Numbered from the stretch's first letter, positions 10,501 through 17,730 are shown. The stretch: DNA of 64,000 nucleotides from RGIG4079 sp045646905 (GCA_045646905.1 JAZRLP010000019.1:54821-118820), one strand, 5' to 3'. The notes: a model not told the origin generated them from the letters alone. Made by a program: numbers and translations.

Positions 10501-10902
10501 TGATGCCACGCGTTCGGCTATCGCATCGGGGTAGGTGATAACATATCGCAAAAGAGGATTGGTGTGCCAATTGTTTAGCACTTCGGTGCGCAAGATTTGC
10601 GAGGGGGCATCAATCTGTCCATATTTTATGTCGCGTTTGTAGCCCGAGGGGAACATCAACACAGCTTCTTCACCTAAAATGCGCGAAAGGTCGTGATAAA
10701 GATATCCAGCATCATCAAGACTGTCGCCTATGATGAGCGTGGGCGATTGGCGAGGTGTCATGCCTGCAAAAAGCAACGCGGGCGCCGACCCTGCCAATGC
10801 GTAGGCCGATGTGCATAACGATTTGCCACCGAGAAGTTTGTCGATGGCTTTGCGCCGTTGAGGGGTGACGAATATTTCGCTAAGATTGCGCTGTGTTGAC
10901 AT
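7561..10902 (-). CDS. mfd: Transcription-repair coupling factor Mfd
   Basis: This 1113-residue ATP-dependent translocase removes RNA polymerase stalled at DNA lesions and recruits the UvrABC excision machinery. The order of domains is normal. An N-terminal UvrB-homology region comes first, then the CarD-like RNA polymerase interaction domain (GDFIVHIDHGVGRFAGL). The helicase core follows with Walker A GDVGFGKTE, a DEEQ box, SATPIPRTL and GRVGRSNRKAF, and the C-terminal TRCF domain ends the protein. The length is slightly below the usual 1150. The ATG at 10902 lies 12 nt after the stop codon of the upstream protease gene, so the two are probably one transcript. Confidence 0.97.
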   Translation of the reverse strand: MSTQRNLSEIFVTPQRRKAIDKLLGGKSLCTSAYALAGSAPALLFAGMTPRQSPTLIIGDSLDDAGYLYHDLSRILGEEAVLMFPSGYKRDIKYGQIDAPSQILRTEVLNNWHTNPLLRYVITYPDAIAERVASKETIARHTLRLKQGDTVDPVDTINWLRDNGFIEVDYVYEPGHFALRGSILDIFGYSNELPYRIDFFGDEIDSMRTFNIETQLSQQRLDDISITSNVAQHSHGDSLLNFIGDDTLIAVRDAQYTLSRIREIAGETFSESSLIANEGDRNAMNQVVDADEFTARFSQFRQLRFSAAAQPDSDAKASIDLCCSPQGIYHKNFDLISEDFKKMLAEGYTLYILSDSEKQIERLKVIFEDRGDDISFTPILSTIHEGFVDHSTKSCFFTDHQIFDRFHKYTLKSDRARSGKLALSLKELSSIEVGDFIVHIDHGVGRFAGLLRTNVNGRIQEMIKLTYQNDDIIFVSIHSLHKLSKYRGKEGVPPKINKLGTGAWNRIKEKTKSKLKDIARDLIKLYAARKNETGYSFSPDGYMQQELEASFIYEDTPDQLTTTAAVKADMESSRPMDRLICGDVGFGKTEIAIRAAFKAATDGKQTAVLVPTTVLAYQHYHTFKDRLKDFPVRVDYLSRARTPKQVKQIIADLAEGKIDILIGTHKLIGKDVKFKDLGLLVVDEEQKFGVAVKEKLKQMKVNVDTLTMSATPIPRTLQFSLMGARDLSAITTPPANRYPIVTSVNALNDDILLEAINFEMSRNGQVFIVNHRIEGLYDLEAMVRRLVPDARTVVGHGQMAPDKLEKVIIDFANHDYDILLATTIIESGIDMPNVNTIIINNAQNFGLSELHQLRGRVGRSNRKAFCYLLVPPHIPLSPVSRRRLQAIESFSDLGSGIHIAMQDLDIRGAGNLLGAEQSGFIADLGYETYQKILKEAVVELRTEEFSDVLTADDNDEKEYVADCVIESDMELLLPSSYVPQESERIILYKELDSIEREIDLQAFKERLVDRFGKIPPETAELLRVPRLRRLARQLGIEKVSLKQERMYLYFVDESNKAYYQSPMFGKIINFMQQNARRCNIRENNNRRSISIAMVTTVEAAVDILTTIQSMDAI

Positions 10903-10914
10903 ATAATATTGTGA

Positions 10915-12579
10915 CTACTTTTTAGTAGGCTTCAAGATTGATTGGTATTTCTTCTTGTCGTGGAGCACTGTTGCCGCCGAGTCAACAACAATGTCGGTGC
11001 GAAGTGCTTCGATGATTTGACCTTTTTGGAAATAATATCGTCCCACGATTTCCTCCGAAAGGTATTCGCTAATCTCTTTGCGATGGGTGTTGAGGTCTTT
11101 GTCGAGGTCGTGGCGAAGCATTTTTTCGAGAATCTCAAATTGTGCTTTAACGCTGTCGGTCATGTAACCTTCCACCTCGGCAACTTTCTTGAGGGTTGAT
11201 AGCCCTGTTTCACACACTTTATCGTATTTGAATTTTTCGGGGTCGATAAACTTTTTGAAGTCGTCATAAATAGAGTCGGTGATGACAAATTCTTGAGGCG
11301 AGGGGATTGATGCAGTAGTGGTAGCAAAACGATTGGCGTAGTCAAAGGCCCAATGGTTCATAACAATATTATAAACCAAACGATTGCCTTCGGGGAAGGT
11401 GACTGTAACATCGGGTGTGATGCCACCGCCATCGCGCACTTCGCGTCCGTTGGCAGTTTTGAATACATTTGTGAGGCTGTCGGGGGTGCGAGCTACCGAG
11501 CCGTCTTCGTTGCGATGTGAATAGTCGATGGCTTGAATGAGGCGACCACTGGGAATGTAGTATTTAGCAGTTGTAACCTTTAAAAGTCCGTTGTAGGGGA
11601 GTGGGCGAGTAGATTGCACCAATCCTTTACCAAAAGAGCGAGTGCCTATGACTACGGCACGGTCGAGGTCTTGCAATGCACCCGACACGATTTCGGCACT
11701 TGATGCAGTGCCATTGTTGATGAGCACAGCAAGAGGAATTTCGGTGTCGATGGGCTTGGTAGTGGTTTTATATACCTTTTCGTTTAATAAGCCCTTGCCT
11801 CGAGTGCGTAAAACTTCGGTGTTTTTGGGCACAAAAAGTCCGACAATTTTAATAGAACTTTCGAGTAGTCCACCACCATTGTTGCGAAGGTCGAGAATGA
11901 TTGACTTCACATTGGGGTTTTTCTTTAGTTCAATGAGGGCTTCTTTAACCTTGTTGGCCGAATGCTCGTTGAATGTTGTGAGAGCTATATATCCAATGTC
12001 GCCACGCACCACGCCATAGTAGGGGACGGGCTCAACTTGTATTTTGCCACGAGTAATCTCCATGGTGAGGATTGAATCGGTAACATAAGGGCGCTTAACG
12101 GTAACAGTAACTTTAGTGCCGGCTTGGCCTTTGAGGCGAGCGCTCACTTTGTCGCTTTTCCAACCGAGCACTGTGTCGCCGTCAATTACCATGATGAGGT
12201 CGCCAGGGCGAAGTCCCGCTTTTTGAGCAGGAGAGCCTTCTTGTGGTTCTGAAATATATACATTGCCATTGCGTTGAAGGATTACCGAACCTATCCCGGC
12301 ATATTCGCCCGATGAAATGGTGCGAAATTCATCTTGATCTTCTTCAGAGATGTATTCGGTATAGGGGTCGATGTCCATCAACATAGCATCGATAGCATTG
12401 CGCATCGACTTGTCGGCATCGATGGTGTCAACATAGTGAGTTTGCAACTCTTTATATATAGAATTGAATATGTTGAGGTTGCGAGAAATCGCCGATTTGT
12501 CGCTACGAGTGGTGGCTGTAGAACCAAATATTGATAATGCGCACACCATAATAACTATGGTAGATATGAATTTTCTCAT
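10915..12579 (-). CDS. Carboxy-terminal processing protease, S41 family
   Basis: This 554-residue periplasmic serine protease starts at the ATG at 12579, which begins a clear signal peptide (MRKFISTIVIMVCALSIFG). A longer frame to 12666 has no signal sequence at its start and is not preferred. A PDZ domain follows (GIGSVILQRNG through PGDLIMVIDGD). The S41 catalytic core carries the Ser in TASSAEIVSGAL and the Lys in SFGKGLVQ. Members of the family cut the C-termini of envelope proteins. It lies 12 nt upstream of mfd and probably shares its transcript. The substrate is unknown. Confidence 0.93.
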   Translation of the reverse strand: MRKFISTIVIMVCALSIFGSTATTRSDKSAISRNLNIFNSIYKELQTHYVDTIDADKSMRNAIDAMLMDIDPYTEYISEEDQDEFRTISSGEYAGIGSVILQRNGNVYISEPQEGSPAQKAGLRPGDLIMVIDGDTVLGWKSDKVSARLKGQAGTKVTVTVKRPYVTDSILTMEITRGKIQVEPVPYYGVVRGDIGYIALTTFNEHSANKVKEALIELKKNPNVKSIILDLRNNGGGLLESSIKIVGLFVPKNTEVLRTRGKGLLNEKVYKTTTKPIDTEIPLAVLINNGTASSAEIVSGALQDLDRAVVIGTRSFGKGLVQSTRPLPYNGLLKVTTAKYYIPSGRLIQAIDYSHRNEDGSVARTPDSLTNVFKTANGREVRDGGGITPDVTVTFPEGNRLVYNIVMNHWAFDYANRFATTTASIPSPQEFVITDSIYDDFKKFIDPEKFKYDKVCETGLSTLKKVAEVEGYMTDSVKAQFEILEKMLRHDLDKDLNTHRKEISEYLSEEIVGRYYFQKGQIIEALRTDIVVDSAATVLHDKKKYQSILKPTKK

Positions 12580-12714
12580 AATGCAAAGTTGAGATTTAAT
12601 GATGAAAACATATAAATAGGCAACGAAGTTACGCAATATTATAACAATAATGGCACTATTTTCCACAAAAAAGACTTAAAATTGAAGATAAAAGTAAGAT
12701 TTTTGCAAAAAATA

Positions 12715-12745
12715 TTGCATAATTCAAAATTTGGGATTAATTTTG
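12715..12745 (+). promoter_or_regulatory. Promoter of the tRNA-Asn pair
   Basis: TTG at 12715-12717 is followed after 20 nt by TAATTTTG at 12738-12745, an exact TAnnTTTG box. The predicted start near 12752 lies about 25 nt before the first tRNA. Confidence 0.6.
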
Positions 12746-12776
12746 CAACGCAATTTTGAAAAGGGTTGCATTTTCT

Positions 12777-12850
12777 GCTTCAGTAGCTCAGTTGGTTAGA
12801 GCACCTGACTGTTAATCAGGGGGTCGTTGGTTCAAGCCCATCCTGAAGCG
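12777..12850 (+). tRNA. tRNA-Asn (anticodon GTT)
   Basis: The seven-base acceptor stem GCTTCAG pairs with CTGAAGC. The D stem is GCTC/GAGC, the anticodon stem is CCTGA/TCAGG with loop CTGTTAA, and the T loop is TTCAAGC. The T stem GTTGG/CCATC has one T-T mismatch. CCA is not encoded. The gene is identical to the copy 27 nt downstream. Confidence 0.96.
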
Positions 12851-12877
12851 CGAAAAAAGTTTAGTTGGTTAATATTT

Positions 12878-12951
12878 GCTTCAGTAGCTCAGTTGGTTAG
12901 AGCACCTGACTGTTAATCAGGGGGTCGTTGGTTCAAGCCCATCCTGAAGCG
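12878..12951 (+). tRNA. tRNA-Asn (anticodon GTT), second identical copy
   Basis: All 74 bases match the first copy, including the unusual T-T mismatch in the T stem. The two are probably cut from one precursor transcribed from the promoter at 12715 and ended by the hairpin that follows. Confidence 0.96.
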
Positions 12952-12952
12952 C

Positions 12953-12985
12953 AAAAAGAGATTGCAGTGTTGCAGTCTCTTTTTG
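12953..12985 (+). terminator. Terminator of the tRNA-Asn transcript
   Basis: The stem GAGATTGCA/TGCAGTCTC, with one G-T pair, is flanked by A5 and followed by TTTTTG. It begins 2 nt after the second tRNA. Confidence 0.85.
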
Positions 12986-13051
12986 TATTTTATGCCCATA
13001 GGTTGCAAGTATAGTAGCAAAAGGTGTGGGAAATGTAAATGGTTATTCAAG

Positions 13052-13087
13052 CACAAAGGGGTGTTGCGATTGCAACACCCCTTTGTG
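13052..13087 (-). terminator. Perfect 16-bp hairpin after the thioredoxin gene
   Basis: CACAAAGGGGTGTTGC pairs perfectly with GCAACACCCCTTTGTG around a 4-nt loop. It lies 19 nt downstream of the thioredoxin stop codon. No good T run follows on either strand, so it may act as a 3'-end stabiliser instead of a classical terminator. Confidence 0.55.
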
Positions 13088-13106
13088 ATATATGCGATTG
13101 ATTTTC

Positions 13107-13499
13107 TTAATCAAGAATGCGAGAAAGGTGGTTTACAAATTCGATATACTCTTTGTACCCAGTTTCAACGTGGTGAATTTTGCCATTTTTGTAGAACACC
13201 AAAGTAGGGATTGAAGAAATACCGAGGTAGTTGGCCCATTCTTGGTTGTTTTTTACATTGAGGTCAACGCGATAGAAATCGATTTGTCCAGCATATTCTT
13301 TAGCAGCTTTACCCATCACAGCTTCCATAGCTTTGCAAGGGCCACACCATGTAGCGTAGAAGTCGAGAACAATGGGGCGTTCAGCCTTTGGAAGAATTTC
13401 TTTAGTAAATGTTGTGTAATCGATTTCTTTCACTTCTTGAGCTTCGCTATTGAATGCAAAAGCGAAAATCATGCTCATAATTAGGAGAATTTTTTTCAT
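13107..13499 (-). CDS. Exported thioredoxin-fold protein
   Basis: This is a 130-residue protein with a signal peptide (about residues 1-20, cleaved near SEA-QE). A single thioredoxin domain follows, containing the redox motif WCGPC and the cis-proline loop SSIPTLVFY. It would reduce or exchange disulfides in the periplasm. It is short, with no extra domain, unlike TlpA/ResA proteins that carry an insert. The gene stands alone: a hairpin closes it on one side and a promoter box at 13531-13538 precedes it. Confidence 0.93.
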   Translation of the reverse strand: MKKILLIMSMIFAFAFNSEAQEVKEIDYTTFTKEILPKAERPIVLDFYATWCGPCKAMEAVMGKAAKEYAGQIDFYRVDLNVKNNQEWANYLGISSIPTLVFYKNGKIHHVETGYKEYIEFVNHLSRILD

Positions 13500-13530
13500 A
13501 AATTGCGAAATATTAGGTTGATAATTATCG

Positions 13531-13538
13531 CAAAGGTA
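13531..13538 (-). promoter_or_regulatory. -7 box of the thioredoxin promoter
   Basis: TACCTTTG on the minus strand is an exact TAnnTTTG match 32 nt upstream of the ATG. A convincing -33 box is not visible. Confidence 0.55.
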
Positions 13539-13820
13539 GTATAAAGATTTGAAAATTGAAAGTTGATAGTTGAGAAATTTTTATTTTAGAGGTATTTTTC
13601 TTGTCAATTTAGTGTCAAAAGGCATTGCTCCAGCATCAATAATAACCACCAAATGTGACACTCCATAGCACCGATTTAAGTGAATTTCTCCCTCAATAAT
13701 TGTAAAAACGGAATTTCTCTCGTTGAAAGGACGGAAATCGGAAGAAAATAAGAGGGTTTTGTTAAAAATGTGGTTGAAAAAATTTGGAGAATATTGACAA
13801 AATATTGTAATTTTCCCCTC

Positions 13821-13910
13821 GATAATCGCAAAAACGTGGGAAAATGGTGGTTTGATAATCGCAAAAACGTGGGAAAATAGAGGTTTGATAATCGCAAAAA
13901 CGTGATTTTA
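13821..13910. repeat. Three tandem 33-nt repeats
   Basis: Units start at 13821, 13854 and 13887, each with gataatcgcaaaaacgt. The first two continue gggaaaat; the third diverges after the first 17 nt. A degenerate relative (aataattgtaaaaacgg) lies near 13695. The rest of the 532-nt gap 13500-14031 shows nothing that looks like a gene. A 90-codon minus-strand frame over the repeats only translates the repeat unit into 11-residue echoes. Confidence 0.8.
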
Positions 13911-14031
13911 AAAGATGAAGCGCAAGATTTACAGCAAGTTACCTGCAAGAGCCAACTGAGAGTAAAATCAGAACTTTTTTGAGCTAAAATAAATGTGTAT
14001 TAACACTGATTTGATGAAAAATCATTGATTA

Positions 14032-15126
14032 TTAATTTAGTGGAGATATTCGTTGCTCTATGTGGTTGAAAATCTGTTTATAGGCAGTGCATAAAAATGT
14101 TTTAGATTTAAAATCCCCATTTTTAAGGAAACCGTCATGAAGACAGCCACCATGACATAATTGAAAATATTTACACTTTGAACACGAACTTTCGTCAATG
14201 CATTTGTTGCGTGCATATATTTCGCTTTTTTGTATGTTTCGGAGAATTGTATCTACGCTTTCTGTTGAGATATTTCCATACGAATAACGTGTGTCGGTTT
14301 CACAAAATCTTCCACAAGGGAATACTTCACCGGTAGGAGATATTGCCATAAATGAATCTTGGCAATTTGGTGCAAAAATGCAACTTCGGCTCTTTTTTGT
14401 TTTGCTAACAAAATAACTTGCAATATCAATGAATGTTGTCTCTTTTAATGCATGACTTTTATCATCAAACCATAAATCAAACAGTTCGATTGCCATTTCA
14501 GCATATTCTTCAGGCAATATTGCAATGCTCGTCCCGGCATTGACAGCCTCGCCGGCACAAAATAAAGGATTGAATTTAAAGTTAAGATTATTTGCACAAA
14601 GGAAATCATAAACTTTGGGAATTTTACCCATGAAATTCCGGCTACCTACAAGAATACACCCGATATTAAGTCCGGCTAATCGACAGTCTTCTACCTTTTT
14701 CATAATGACATCGTATGTACCCTTGCCATTTATTAATTTGCGTTGAGTGTCGTTTATTGATTTTGGCCCATCTAACGAAAAACCGATTCTTACATTATAT
14801 TCTTTAAACAATCTTATATATTCATCATCTATGAGAGATAAGTTTGTTTGAATACGCTGTTTTATTTTTAAACCATTGCAATGTTGATTTATGAAAAGAA
14901 AAATACGTTTAAAGTTATTCACTCCCCATAGCAATGGTTCACCGCCATGCCATATCAGTGTTAGATTTTTGTGTTTTTTCTTTTGGCATAGTTGAATGAT
15001 TTGAGCTATAATCTTTTCGGCTAATTCATAACTCATCATCGAAGAATCAGCCTTTATTTCATTTGCCAAATAACAATATGAGCACCTAAAATTACAATTA
15101 AATGTAGGTTTGATTATTATTGTCAT
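14032..15126 (-). CDS. Radical SAM/SPASM enzyme, probable peptide maturase
   Basis: The protein has 364 residues from the ATG at 15126, which lies 1 nt after the stop codon of the upstream gene. An in-frame ATG at 15165 would overlap that gene by 38 nt. The radical SAM cluster motif is Cys11-x3-Cys15-x2-Cys18 (CNFRCSYC), followed by HGGEPLL. The C-terminal SPASM domain holds GEVFPCGRFC, then CSKCKYFQLCHGGC, and a last Cys in TFLCTAYK. These would bind one or two auxiliary 4Fe-4S clusters. Such proteins are anSME-like sulfatase activators or RiPP maturases. No sulfatase gene is present, while a 51-residue Tyr/Asp/Cys-rich ORF is two genes upstream, so a RiPP role is inferred. The exact reaction is unknown. 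Confidence 0.9.
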   Translation of the reverse strand: MTIIIKPTFNCNFRCSYCYLANEIKADSSMMSYELAEKIIAQIIQLCQKKKHKNLTLIWHGGEPLLWGVNNFKRIFLFINQHCNGLKIKQRIQTNLSLIDDEYIRLFKEYNVRIGFSLDGPKSINDTQRKLINGKGTYDVIMKKVEDCRLAGLNIGCILVGSRNFMGKIPKVYDFLCANNLNFKFNPLFCAGEAVNAGTSIAILPEEYAEMAIELFDLWFDDKSHALKETTFIDIASYFVSKTKKSRSCIFAPNCQDSFMAISPTGEVFPCGRFCETDTRYSYGNISTESVDTILRNIQKSEIYARNKCIDESSCSKCKYFQLCHGGCLHDGFLKNGDFKSKTFLCTAYKQIFNHIEQRISPLN

Positions 15127-15127
15127 A

Positions 15128-15754
15128 TCAACATTCGCATACACCCTCCTCAAATGTTTCGACAATCATACTCCCTTTTTTGAATTTTCCCAACTTTATT
15201 GACTTGAGAATATTTTCTGAGGTCAACGTTTTTATCATAATTTTTGTTGGAATTCCACTTGCGCTATCTGTTGCCATTAAAACAATCTCCAAGAGATTGT
15301 CTTTATGGTTAAAATCTTCAAACGATAAAGTCCCAGCTTTATGCTTTGCTGTTAATTGTTCATTTTGAAATCCGGAAATTTGGGTTTCTCTAATATATGA
15401 AAGTCTAAAAGGTAATTCTCTTTGATATTCATCATAATCTCGACCTGTTATTTTTCCATGCATAGCTGGAATATAGGGTGGCTCTAAAGTTAGATATTTG
15501 TTGCAATATCGTAATCGTAAGTATGTGCGAATATCAAAAGCATCTCTTTTAGATTCATTAGAAATCTTGATACGATAAGTCGGTTGCTTTATCCCATTTT
15601 TATCTATTTGATAACTCAGTGCAATATCATCACTTATGATAAATTTGGGGGTTAAACGACGAGTTAAGATGCTTTGATATATAAATGTCGCAAGCAACCC
15701 TGATAATATACTACCGATGAAACCTATTAACAATTGAAGCCAATTACTCAGCAT
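15128..15754 (-). CDS. Membrane-anchored protein of unknown function in radical SAM operon
   Basis: From the ATG at 15754 the protein has 208 residues: one N-terminal membrane helix (about residues 5-27, LQLLIGFIGSILSGLLATFI) and a roughly 180-residue soluble domain of no family I recognise. It ends in EEGVCEC. The frame continues to an ATG at 15841 (237 residues). I prefer the shorter start because the extra 29 residues overlap the 51-codon ORF in another frame. That extension is a run of Met/Ile/Thr/Val, which is what Asp/Tyr codons give when read out of frame. The chosen ATG overlaps the stop codon of that small ORF by 11 nt, which is typical of coupled translation. It could be a partner of the maturase or the exporter of its product; this is inference. 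Confidence 0.7.
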   Translation of the reverse strand: MLSNWLQLLIGFIGSILSGLLATFIYQSILTRRLTPKFIISDDIALSYQIDKNGIKQPTYRIKISNESKRDAFDIRTYLRLRYCNKYLTLEPPYIPAMHGKITGRDYDEYQRELPFRLSYIRETQISGFQNEQLTAKHKAGTLSFEDFNHKDNLLEIVLMATDSASGIPTKIMIKTLTSENILKSIKLGKFKKGSMIVETFEEGVCEC

Positions 15755-15899
15755 CATAGTAATCACCGTGACAATCATTGTAGTCATCATAACTTTCGCA
15801 ATATTCAGTCCAATTATCTTGAAATGTTGCTTCCCTCTCATCTTTTTGCATTGCCGCTTCTAATATTAGCAACTGTGCATTTGTTAATTTTTCTTCCAT
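15744..15899 (-). CDS. Candidate RiPP precursor peptide, 51 residues
   Basis: This ORF starts 18 nt after the stop codon of the CsgG-like gene and ends inside the start of the membrane protein gene. Residues 1-25 form a charged, helix-prone leader-like part (MEEKLTNAQLLILEAAMQKD). Residues 26-51 are rich in Asp, Glu, Tyr and Cys. They contain six aromatic-x-acid triplets: F26QD, W30TE, Y33CE, Y37DD, Y40ND and Y47YD, plus Cys34 and Cys43. Aromatic-x-acid triplets resemble cyclophane (triceptide) sites known from radical SAM/SPASM RiPPs. Against it: it is short, it overlaps another frame, and no close relative can be searched from here. It could instead be an ordinary small acidic protein. Confidence 0.6.
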   Translation of the reverse strand: MEEKLTNAQLLILEAAMQKDEREATFQDNWTEYCESYDDYNDCHGDYYDAE

Positions 15900-15917
15900 A
15901 GTTATATTCAATTGGGG

Positions 15918-16913
15918 TTACTCTGAAATGGGTGTTACGATATAATGAGAGTAGCCGGATCCTTCATTAGAGAATCTCGAATACGGGTCTTCTTTTATGT
16001 TTACATAAACTGCATGATAATTGGTGGAGCCTCGAATAATTGGAAATTTGTAGATGTAGCCACCGCTTGTAGATTCTGGATAATTCACAAGTCCCTTGTA
16101 GACCAAAGGGGAATTAATGTCGGTCAATCTATAATTGTATCCAAAGGCATTGGTACTTGAATCAATTAATTGGAGGTTACGTTCTATAAACATAGTCCAA
16201 CCATAATCCGCAACGTAATCAGGGCAAGAAGCAGAGCTTAAGGTTCCAAAGGATAATCCTCTACCAGTCCCTTTAAATATTCCTTTTCTATTATCATTGA
16301 TTAGACATATACCAATTTTCTGATATGATGATTTAGTAGCATCATCCATTTTTCCCCACTTCTCTTGTGTAATGTAAAATATTTTGCCTTCTTTTGAGGC
16401 GCACAAAGAAAGGTGTATTGGTTTGGCTGATACCGCAACAGCCGACCCAAGTAATAGTTTATTGGAGATTTGCGTTGATAGTTCTATTAATTGCGACATA
16501 CTTTCAGCTACAGCACTTGCGTCGGCGGCTTTTTCAACGAGTCCTGTTTCCACGTTTATAAGACGAGCAGAAATAAATATTTCACCAAATAGTTCATTTA
16601 CATCGGCTACAACTACATAAAGTACGCCAAATCGTTGACCGATGCTTGCAATTTGACTATCACGAACCTCACCCGATGTTTGGTAGTCTTGTTCACTTGC
16701 GAGGGCTGCAAGGAAGTCGGCAGTGCGTTCCACTGCGGCATATTCATCGGTAGCGGTGATTGCACTCACCAATTTTGCCCCGATAACTTTTTTATAGGAA
16801 TCTTCAATTTCACCGGTCATATACACCGCCACTTTCTTTTTTGAGATTTGAGCATAAGTTGTGGGTGCAACAACTCCCAATAGTATTAAAGCGATAAATA
16901 TTATACGTTTCAT
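15918..16913 (-). CDS. Secreted CsgG/TolB-like protein with extra C-terminal domain
   Basis: This 331-residue protein has a signal peptide (MKRIIFIALILLGVVAPTTYA). The N-terminal domain matches the neighbouring 159-residue protein closely: KKVAVYMTGEI, a Y-x-ER-x-x-FL block, QxSGEV, GxxxGVxxV and SARLINVETG. This pattern resembles the CsgG-type fold of outer-membrane-associated proteins. The C-terminal half (from about residue 165) is absent from the neighbour and is not recognised; it has several Trp/Tyr-rich strands. It starts 2 nt after the upstream CsgG-like gene ends, so the pair arose by duplication and is co-transcribed with the downstream peptide and radical SAM genes. Confidence 0.75.
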   Translation of the reverse strand: MKRIIFIALILLGVVAPTTYAQISKKKVAVYMTGEIEDSYKKVIGAKLVSAITATDEYAAVERTADFLAALASEQDYQTSGEVRDSQIASIGQRFGVLYVVVADVNELFGEIFISARLINVETGLVEKAADASAVAESMSQLIELSTQISNKLLLGSAVAVSAKPIHLSLCASKEGKIFYITQEKWGKMDDATKSSYQKIGICLINDNRKGIFKGTGRGLSFGTLSSASCPDYVADYGWTMFIERNLQLIDSSTNAFGYNYRLTDINSPLVYKGLVNYPESTSGGYIYKFPIIRGSTNYHAVYVNIKEDPYSRFSNEGSGYSHYIVTPISE

Positions 16914-16915
16914 TA

Positions 16916-17395
16916 TTATTTAGATTTTTTGTTCAATAATCGATATGCCACATTATTGGCAAGAGCTGTTAATACACTTGAGTTAGTGAATTTTCGATTG
17001 ACATTAGTAGTCTTAATGATTTCTCCGGTTTCAAGATTGATGAGGCGAGCACTCATGTGGCACATATCATCATCACTAATAATTACATTAATTGCAATTA
17101 CAAAATCTACTCCAAGACGTTCGCCTACTTTTCTAATTTCACTTTCGGGGACTTCGCCCGAGAGTTGGAGATCTTGCTCATTATTGAGAGCATTAATAAA
17201 TGATTCATTGCGTTCAAATGGGGTGTATTCCTTGTTGCCCGACATGCGAGCAAGAACAGCCGAACTAACGATTGACTTATTGCTATTGTTGATTTCCCCT
17301 TCGACATATACAGCAACTTTTTTTGATGCTGATGCATTTTCGGCAAAACATACACATGATAAAAATAGTAAGAATAGAATTGTAATCTTTTTCAT
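16916..17395 (-). CDS. Secreted CsgG/TolB-like protein, short paralogue
   Basis: This is a 159-residue protein with a signal peptide ending near CFA-EN. A single CsgG-like domain follows: KKVAVYVEGEINN, EYTPFERNESF, LSGEVPESEIRKVGERLGV and SARLINLETGEIIK. It is the first gene of a run with spacings of 2 nt or less to about 18 nt that ends with the radical SAM enzyme. The -7 box TAACTTTG at 17440-17433 probably drives the whole operon. Confidence 0.75.
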   Translation of the reverse strand: MKKITILFLLFLSCVCFAENASASKKVAVYVEGEINNSNKSIVSSAVLARMSGNKEYTPFERNESFINALNNEQDLQLSGEVPESEIRKVGERLGVDFVIAINVIISDDDMCHMSARLINLETGEIIKTTNVNRKFTNSSVLTALANNVAYRLLNKKSK

Positions 17396-17432
17396 TGTTA
17401 ATTAGTAGTTTATGTGATTGTAAAAATTAAAG

Positions 17433-17440
17433 CAAAGTTA
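17433..17440 (-). promoter_or_regulatory. -7 box of the CsgG-like/radical SAM operon
   Basis: TAACTTTG on the minus strand is an exact TAnnTTTG box 37 nt upstream of the first ATG. No clear -33 element is seen. Confidence 0.5.
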
Positions 17441-17505
17441 AAGGTTCGCTATTGGATTGGTTGGGGGTTGTGCGTAAAGAAGTTTTACGGAAGTGTCAAA
17501 AGATT

Positions 17506-17730
17506 TTACGGTGTGTGGTCGCTATTGAGTGTGAGGGAGGTGGTGTAGTATTGGAAAAAGTCGTGGTTAAGGGCTTGTGATATGCGTAGGAGAAGCTCGG
17601 TGTTGATTGATGGTTGCGAGAAGATATAATACACATTAGGACGCTCGCAATTTATTTTGCGAGCAAGCCAAGTGGGGGTGCGTTCTTGGCGGTCGAGTTC
17701 TTGACGTATGAGTTGTCCTATATGTATCAT
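17506..17730 (-). CDS. Small XRE-like helix-turn-helix protein
   Basis: From the ATG at 17730 the protein has 74 residues. The frame extends upstream to 17820, but the extension is not DNA-binding-like. The sequence GQLIRQELDRQERTPTWLARKINCERPNVYYIFSQPSINTELLLRISQALN reads as a five-helix XRE/Cro fold, with the recognition helix around INCERPNVYYIF. It lies 110 nt upstream of the CsgG-like/radical SAM operon on the same strand and may regulate it. A 10-bp inverted repeat upstream (17844-17893) is a possible site. The function is inferred from fold and position only. Confidence 0.75.
   Translation of the reverse strand: MIHIGQLIRQELDRQERTPTWLARKINCERPNVYYIFSQPSINTELLLRISQALNHDFFQYYTTSLTLNSDHTP

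Noticed and set aside
13821..13910. Short CRISPR array
   Set aside because: Units are directly adjacent with no variable spacers, and no cas genes are present.
13676..13948. A 90-codon minus-strand frame over the tandem repeats
   Set aside because: It mostly translates the 33-nt repeat into FPTFLRLSN-like echoes, with no promoter or family features.
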